In this document: in pieces, positions 60,667 through 64,000 of the stretch
How the letters are laid out: every line of letters starts with the position of its first letter
Position numbering within the stretch: the stretch's first letter is position 1
Assembly (NCBI GenBank): GCA_025934775.1
Contig: JAICWO010000010.1
Span: 1-64,000, forward strand
Length of the DNA: 64,000 nt
Direction of reading: 5' to 3'
DNA from: Gemmatimonadaceae bacterium
Lineage (GTDB): Bacteria > Gemmatimonadota > Gemmatimonadetes > Gemmatimonadales > Gemmatimonadaceae
Made by a program: the position numbers and the translations under genes
Notes under the pieces: model-generated
The model's input: the letters and a program-made list of their open reading frames with translations, nothing else
Told to the model about the DNA's origin: nothing
Databases searched by the model: none

Positions 60667-62472
60667 GTGAACACCCGCCGCCAGTTCCTCATTACCGCGC
60701 CGCTCGGCCTGCTCGGCGCGCTCGAGGCCTGCAAGCCCGGCACCGCCGGCCAGTCCCAGGATACCACGTCGACGCCCGGCGCACCGCCGGCGTTCAACAC
60801 GTCCGCCGCGGTCGGTCCGGAGGTTTCGCCGGCGACGTTCGCCGAAGCGGAGAAGCTCGCGCAGGTGACGATGAGCGACGCGAATCGCGACATGGCCGCG
60901 AAGAGTTGGCGCACGTCCATGGCGCCGCTGCTCGAACGGCGCGTCGGGCCGCGCAAGGCAACGCTCGAGGACGGCCTCGCCCCGGCGACGGTCTGGAATC
61001 CAGTGGTCGCGGTGAGCGCGACGGTGCCCGGGAACGATCGGTTCGTCCGCAGCCCGGCCGACGCCGGCCCGCTCCCGGCGAGCGACGCCGATATCGCGTT
61101 CGCGCCGGTGTGGAAGCTCTCGCAGTGGATTCAGTCGAAGAAGCTCACGTCGACCCGGCTCACCAACATCTATCTCGATCGACTGAAGCGGTACGATCCC
61201 AAGCTGCGGTGCGTCATCACGCTTACGCCGGATCTCGCGATGCGCCAGGCCAAGCAGGCCGACGCCGACATCGCCGCGGGCAAGTACCGCGGGCCGCTGC
61301 ACGGCATTCCATTTGGCGTGAAAGATCTGCTCGACACGGCGAACATTCGCACGACGTGGGGCGCCGAGTCGTACGTGAATCGGGTACCGACGAAGGACTC
61401 CGCGGTGGTCGCACGGCTGCAAGATGCCGGCGCGGTGCTCGTCGCGAAGCTCAGCATGGGCGCGCTGGCGCTGAACGACATCTGGTTCGGCGGGCAGACG
61501 ATGAATCCGTGGCTGATCGAGGAGGGCGCGTCGGGATCGAGCGCCGGGCCAGGAGCCGCCACGGCGGCGGGGCTCGTGGGATTCTCCGTGGGAAGCGAGA
61601 CGGGCGGCAGCATCATCGCGCCCAGCATGCGCTGCGGCGTGACGGGACTGCGTCCGACGTACGGCCGCGTGCCGCGCACCGGCGCGATGACGCTATGCTG
61701 GTCGCTCGACAAGCTCGGTCCGATGGCGCGCAGCGTGGAGGACACGATGCTCGTGCTCCACGCGATCAGCGGCCCCGACGCCGGCGACGTGGCGAGCGTC
61801 CCGAGCCATCTCGACTACGATGGCACGGCAGCGGTGAAGGGACTGCGCGTGGGCTACTTTCCGAAATGGATGAACGAACCGCCGGCGACCGACGTGGATC
61901 GCGCGGCGCTCGACACGGTGAAGAAGATTGGCATGACGCCGGTGGAAGTCTCGATTCCCGACTGGCCGTACGATTCGCTGCAACTGATTCTCTTCGCCGA
62001 GGCGGCCGCGGCGTTCGAGGAGCTGACGTTGAGCGGGAAGGACGCCACGCTCAAGGCGCAGGTGCCCGACGCCTGGCCGAACCTGTTCCGCGAGTCGCGC
62101 TTCCTGTCCGCGGTCGATTTCGTGCAGGCGGATCGATTCCGCCGCAAGGTGGCCGCGGAGATGGCAAGAGTATTCTCGAATGTCGATTTGCTCCTGGTGC
62201 CGTCGCTGCGCGACGAGATGCTCGTCATCACGAACTTCACCGGGCACCCGTCGCTCACGCTGCGCGCGGGGTTCGTCAAGGTGAGCGAAGCGCGCAGCGA
62301 CTGGGCGCCCGATCCGGCGCACCCGCTGCCCAAGTTCAACCCGCCGCGGCGCGTACCGCACGGCGTCACGCTGATCGGGCGGCTCTTCGACGAGGGAACC
62401 ATCGCGCGCGCGGGGCTCGCGCTCGAGCACGCGTTCGGGGTGGTCGGGGAGAATCCGCCAGGGTACGCGTGA
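60667..62472 (+). CDS. Exported amidase (amidase-signature family)
   Basis: A 601-residue Ser-Ser-Lys amidase. The N-terminus MNTRRQFLITAPLGLLGALEACKPG has an RRQF pattern and a Cys, so Tat export and lipidation are likely. The amidase-signature core is clear: Lys in FGVKDLLDTANI, the first Ser in GASGSSAGPGAATAAGL and the catalytic Ser in GSETGGSIIAPSMRCGVTGL. The enzyme hydrolyses an amide or ester of unknown type. GTG at 60667 is the start, with TACTAT six bases before it, so the mRNA is probably leaderless. Its stop is directly against the stop of the convergent LytTR gene (0 bases). An alternative view is an aminoacyl-amidotransferase-like enzyme, but the export signal argues against it. 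Confidence 0.9.
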   Translation: MNTRRQFLITAPLGLLGALEACKPGTAGQSQDTTSTPGAPPAFNTSAAVGPEVSPATFAEAEKLAQVTMSDANRDMAAKSWRTSMAPLLERRVGPRKATLEDGLAPATVWNPVVAVSATVPGNDRFVRSPADAGPLPASDADIAFAPVWKLSQWIQSKKLTSTRLTNIYLDRLKRYDPKLRCVITLTPDLAMRQAKQADADIAAGKYRGPLHGIPFGVKDLLDTANIRTTWGAESYVNRVPTKDSAVVARLQDAGAVLVAKLSMGALALNDIWFGGQTMNPWLIEEGASGSSAGPGAATAAGLVGFSVGSETGGSIIAPSMRCGVTGLRPTYGRVPRTGAMTLCWSLDKLGPMARSVEDTMLVLHAISGPDAGDVASVPSHLDYDGTAAVKGLRVGYFPKWMNEPPATDVDRAALDTVKKIGMTPVEVSIPDWPYDSLQLILFAEAAAAFEELTLSGKDATLKAQVPDAWPNLFRESRFLSAVDFVQADRFRRKVAAEMARVFSNVDLLLVPSLRDEMLVITNFTGHPSLTLRAGFVKVSEARSDWAPDPAHPLPKFNPPRRVPHGVTLIGRLFDEGTIARAGLALEHAFGVVGENPPGYA

Positions 62473-63174
62473 CTACGGCAGCTGCCGCAGCGCGTCGATC
62501 GCGGCGCGCCGGCGGCGACTCACCGGAATGACGCCGCCGCGCGCGGTGAGCAGCGTGGCGCTTCCCGATTCGTCGCGCCGGATCTCGCGAATGCCGTCGA
62601 TGCGCACGATGTACGAGCGATGCACGCGCGCGAACGCGCCCGGGTCGAGCGAGCGCTCGAGGGCATCGAGCGAGGTGCGGAGCAGATGCCGCCGCCCATT
62701 GGCGACGATCGCCGCGTACACGTCGTCGGCTTCGATGTACTCCACGGTCTCCAGCGGGATGATGACGTCGCGCGCGCCGATGCGCGCGGTCAGATGCGCG
62801 GCGTACACGCGGCGGCCGGCCAGCCGGTCTCGCACGCGCGCGAGCGCCGCGTCGAATCGATCCTCGACGAGCGGTTTGGTGAGATAGTCCACGGCGTCGA
62901 CGTCGAACGCGGGGAGCGCAAATTCGTCGTAGGCGGTGACGAACACGACGAGCGGTCCGGTGCGCGCATCGCGTGCGCGCGCCACGTCGAGCCCGGACGC
63001 GACCGGCATCCGAATGTCCAGGAACACGACGTCCGGGCGGTGGTGCGCGATGGCGTCGCGCACCGCGTCCCCGTCGCCGCATTCGGCGACGACGCGCACG
63101 TCCGCGTGCCGCGCCAGGAGCTGCTGCACGACGCGGCGCGACAGCGGCTCGTCGTCGGCGATCACCGCGCGCAT
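62473..63174 (-). CDS. LytTR-family response regulator
   Basis: A 233-residue DNA-binding response regulator. The receiver has IADDEPLSRR, phospho-acceptor Asp in VVFLDIRMPVASG and Lys in YLTKPLVEDRF. The LytTR domain (about 130-230) shows LETVEYIEADDVYAAIVA and FARVHRSYIVRIDGIREI. It follows the sensor kinase at 63202 on the same strand, 27 bases apart, and is convergent with the amidase gene. It is a second pair besides 57793/58845, with only moderate similarity. Confidence 0.92.
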   Translation of the reverse strand: MRAVIADDEPLSRRVVQQLLARHADVRVVAECGDGDAVRDAIAHHRPDVVFLDIRMPVASGLDVARARDARTGPLVVFVTAYDEFALPAFDVDAVDYLTKPLVEDRFDAALARVRDRLAGRRVYAAHLTARIGARDVIIPLETVEYIEADDVYAAIVANGRRHLLRTSLDALERSLDPGAFARVHRSYIVRIDGIREIRRDESGSATLLTARGGVIPVSRRRRAAIDALRQLP

Positions 63175-63201
63175 GATGCTAGAACGCTCATATGAAAATG
63201 A

Positions 63202-64000
63202 TCATGGCATCAACGGCAGGGCGATCTCGACCGACACGCCCGGGCCGGCGGCGGCATTCGCGACCGAGATCGCCGCCGCGTCGCCGTACATCCGGCTCAG
63301 CCGCGCGCGGGCGTTGCGGATGCCCACGCCCGGCGTCGTCGTCCACGCGTCGGGCAGCCCGCGGCCGTCATCGTGCACCGCGAGCCGGAGCATGCGATCC
63401 GCCGCCGAGGCCGCGATCGTGATTTGGTTGGCGCCGCGATCGCGGAGCACGCCGTGCTTGAGCGAATTCTCAACGAACGGCTGCAGGATGAACGTCGGCA
63501 CGCGAGCGGCGGCAAGCTCGGCCGGCACGTCGATCGCGATACGGAGACGATCGCCGAATCGCACGCGCTCGATCTCGAGATAACGTCCGACGAATTCCAG
63601 CTCCTGGCCGAGGGTCGTCTCGTGTCCGTCGCCCGCGTTCACCGCCGCGCGCAGCACGTCGCTCAGGAGCGACAGCGCGCGAATCGCCCGATCGGTCTCG
63701 CGGTCGCGCACGAGCGCCATGATCGCGTTGAGGCTGTTGAACAGGAAATGCGGCTGGAGTTGCATGCGAAGCGCGGCGAGCTGCGCATCGCGGAGCTGCG
63801 TCTCGAGCTCGGCCGTTCGGCGCTCGCGCTCGCGGAGCCGCGCGCCGCTCGTGATGGCGTAGCTCACGCCGAGGATCGCGAAGTACGCGACCGTGGTCGC
63901 GGGCAGCCCGCCGAGGAACCAGGATCGCGCCGAGGCGATGAGGCCGCTCGCGTCGGGACGGACCCAAGCGTTCACGATCGCGTCCCCGATCGCGCAGAGC
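63202..64000 (-). CDS. LytS/YehU-type sensor histidine kinase, 5' end outside window
   Basis: The C-terminal 266 residues or so of an inner-membrane kinase. The frame stays open through the right edge of the window, with a hydrophobic stretch ending there, so the GTG at 63975 taken by the track is probably internal. One membrane helix remains (FLGGLPATTVAYFAILGVSYAI), then RERERRTAELETQLRDAQLAAL as a coiled coil. The kinase core follows: MQLQPHFLFNSLNAIMAL (His), LQPFVENSLKHGV, VHDDGRGLPD and GVGIRNARARLSRMYG. It pairs with the response regulator that follows. Confidence 0.9.
   Translation of the reverse strand, partial: LCAIGDAIVNAWVRPDASGLIASARSWFLGGLPATTVAYFAILGVSYAITSGARLRERERRTAELETQLRDAQLAALRMQLQPHFLFNSLNAIMALVRDRETDRAIRALSLLSDVLRAAVNAGDGHETTLGQELEFVGRYLEIERVRFGDRLRIAIDVPAELAAARVPTFILQPFVENSLKHGVLRDRGANQITIAASAADRMLRLAVHDDGRGLPDAWTTTPGVGIRNARARLSRMYGDAAAISVANAAAGPGVSVEIALPLMP

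Overview
The window is high-GC bacterial chromosome, apparently from a Gemmatimonadota-like organism. I infer this from the mix of orphan MacB/FtsX-type permeases paired with PadR regulators, DUF5916 outer-membrane proteins, a bactofilin next to a zinc-ribbon protein, many secreted or lipoprotein genes of unknown function, and LytS/LytTR-type two-component pairs. Acidobacteriota is the main alternative. I saw no rRNA, tRNA or CRISPR array.

Layout. 1-1 kb: right-hand part of an IS630-family element whose transposase needs a -1 frameshift on a run of eight A. 1-8.2 kb: small enzymes, a prepilin-like protein, an M1-type peptidase with its terminator, a regulator with an AraC-like C-terminus divergent from a tiny lipoprotein, and a TPR-like protein with a clear sigma70 promoter. 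8.4-17.2 kb: a class III lanthipeptide locus with precursor, LanKC synthetase lacking the cyclase zinc ligands, and a separate LanC-like protein that has them, followed by a lipoprotein, a glycosyltransferase and a permease. 17.3-22.3 kb: bactofilin pair and several exported proteins. 22.5 kb: three copies of a 41-bp repeat. 22.6-26.4 kb: sodium symporter and a split TPP decarboxylase plus aminotransferase operon. 26.4-33.8 kb: two PadR/permease operons, each with tandem operator-like repeats, around a GH43 enzyme. 33.8-39.6 kb: membrane Ser/Thr kinase, two putative metalloproteins, DinB and a beta-barrel protein.

39.8-40.8 kb holds the most unusual structure: a four-helix-bundle (23S rRNA IVP-like) gene lying between two inverted copies of about 207 bp that are about 97% identical, with a 25-bp tandem array inside. 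40.8-46.1 kb: hybrid sensor kinase with propeller repeats, a small membrane protein and a third PadR operon. 46.3-48.7 kb: family B DNA polymerase. 49-57.7 kb: two DUF5916 proteins around SixA and a permease. 57.8-64 kb: two LytS/LytTR systems around a PH-like gene, a second copy of the small membrane protein and an amidase.

Promoters are often leaderless: a -10-like TAnnnT hexamer sits 6-7 nt before several start codons. Coordinates of starts were chosen from Shine-Dalgarno sites, overlaps, signal peptides or this -10 spacing. All family calls come from reading the translations, without database searches.
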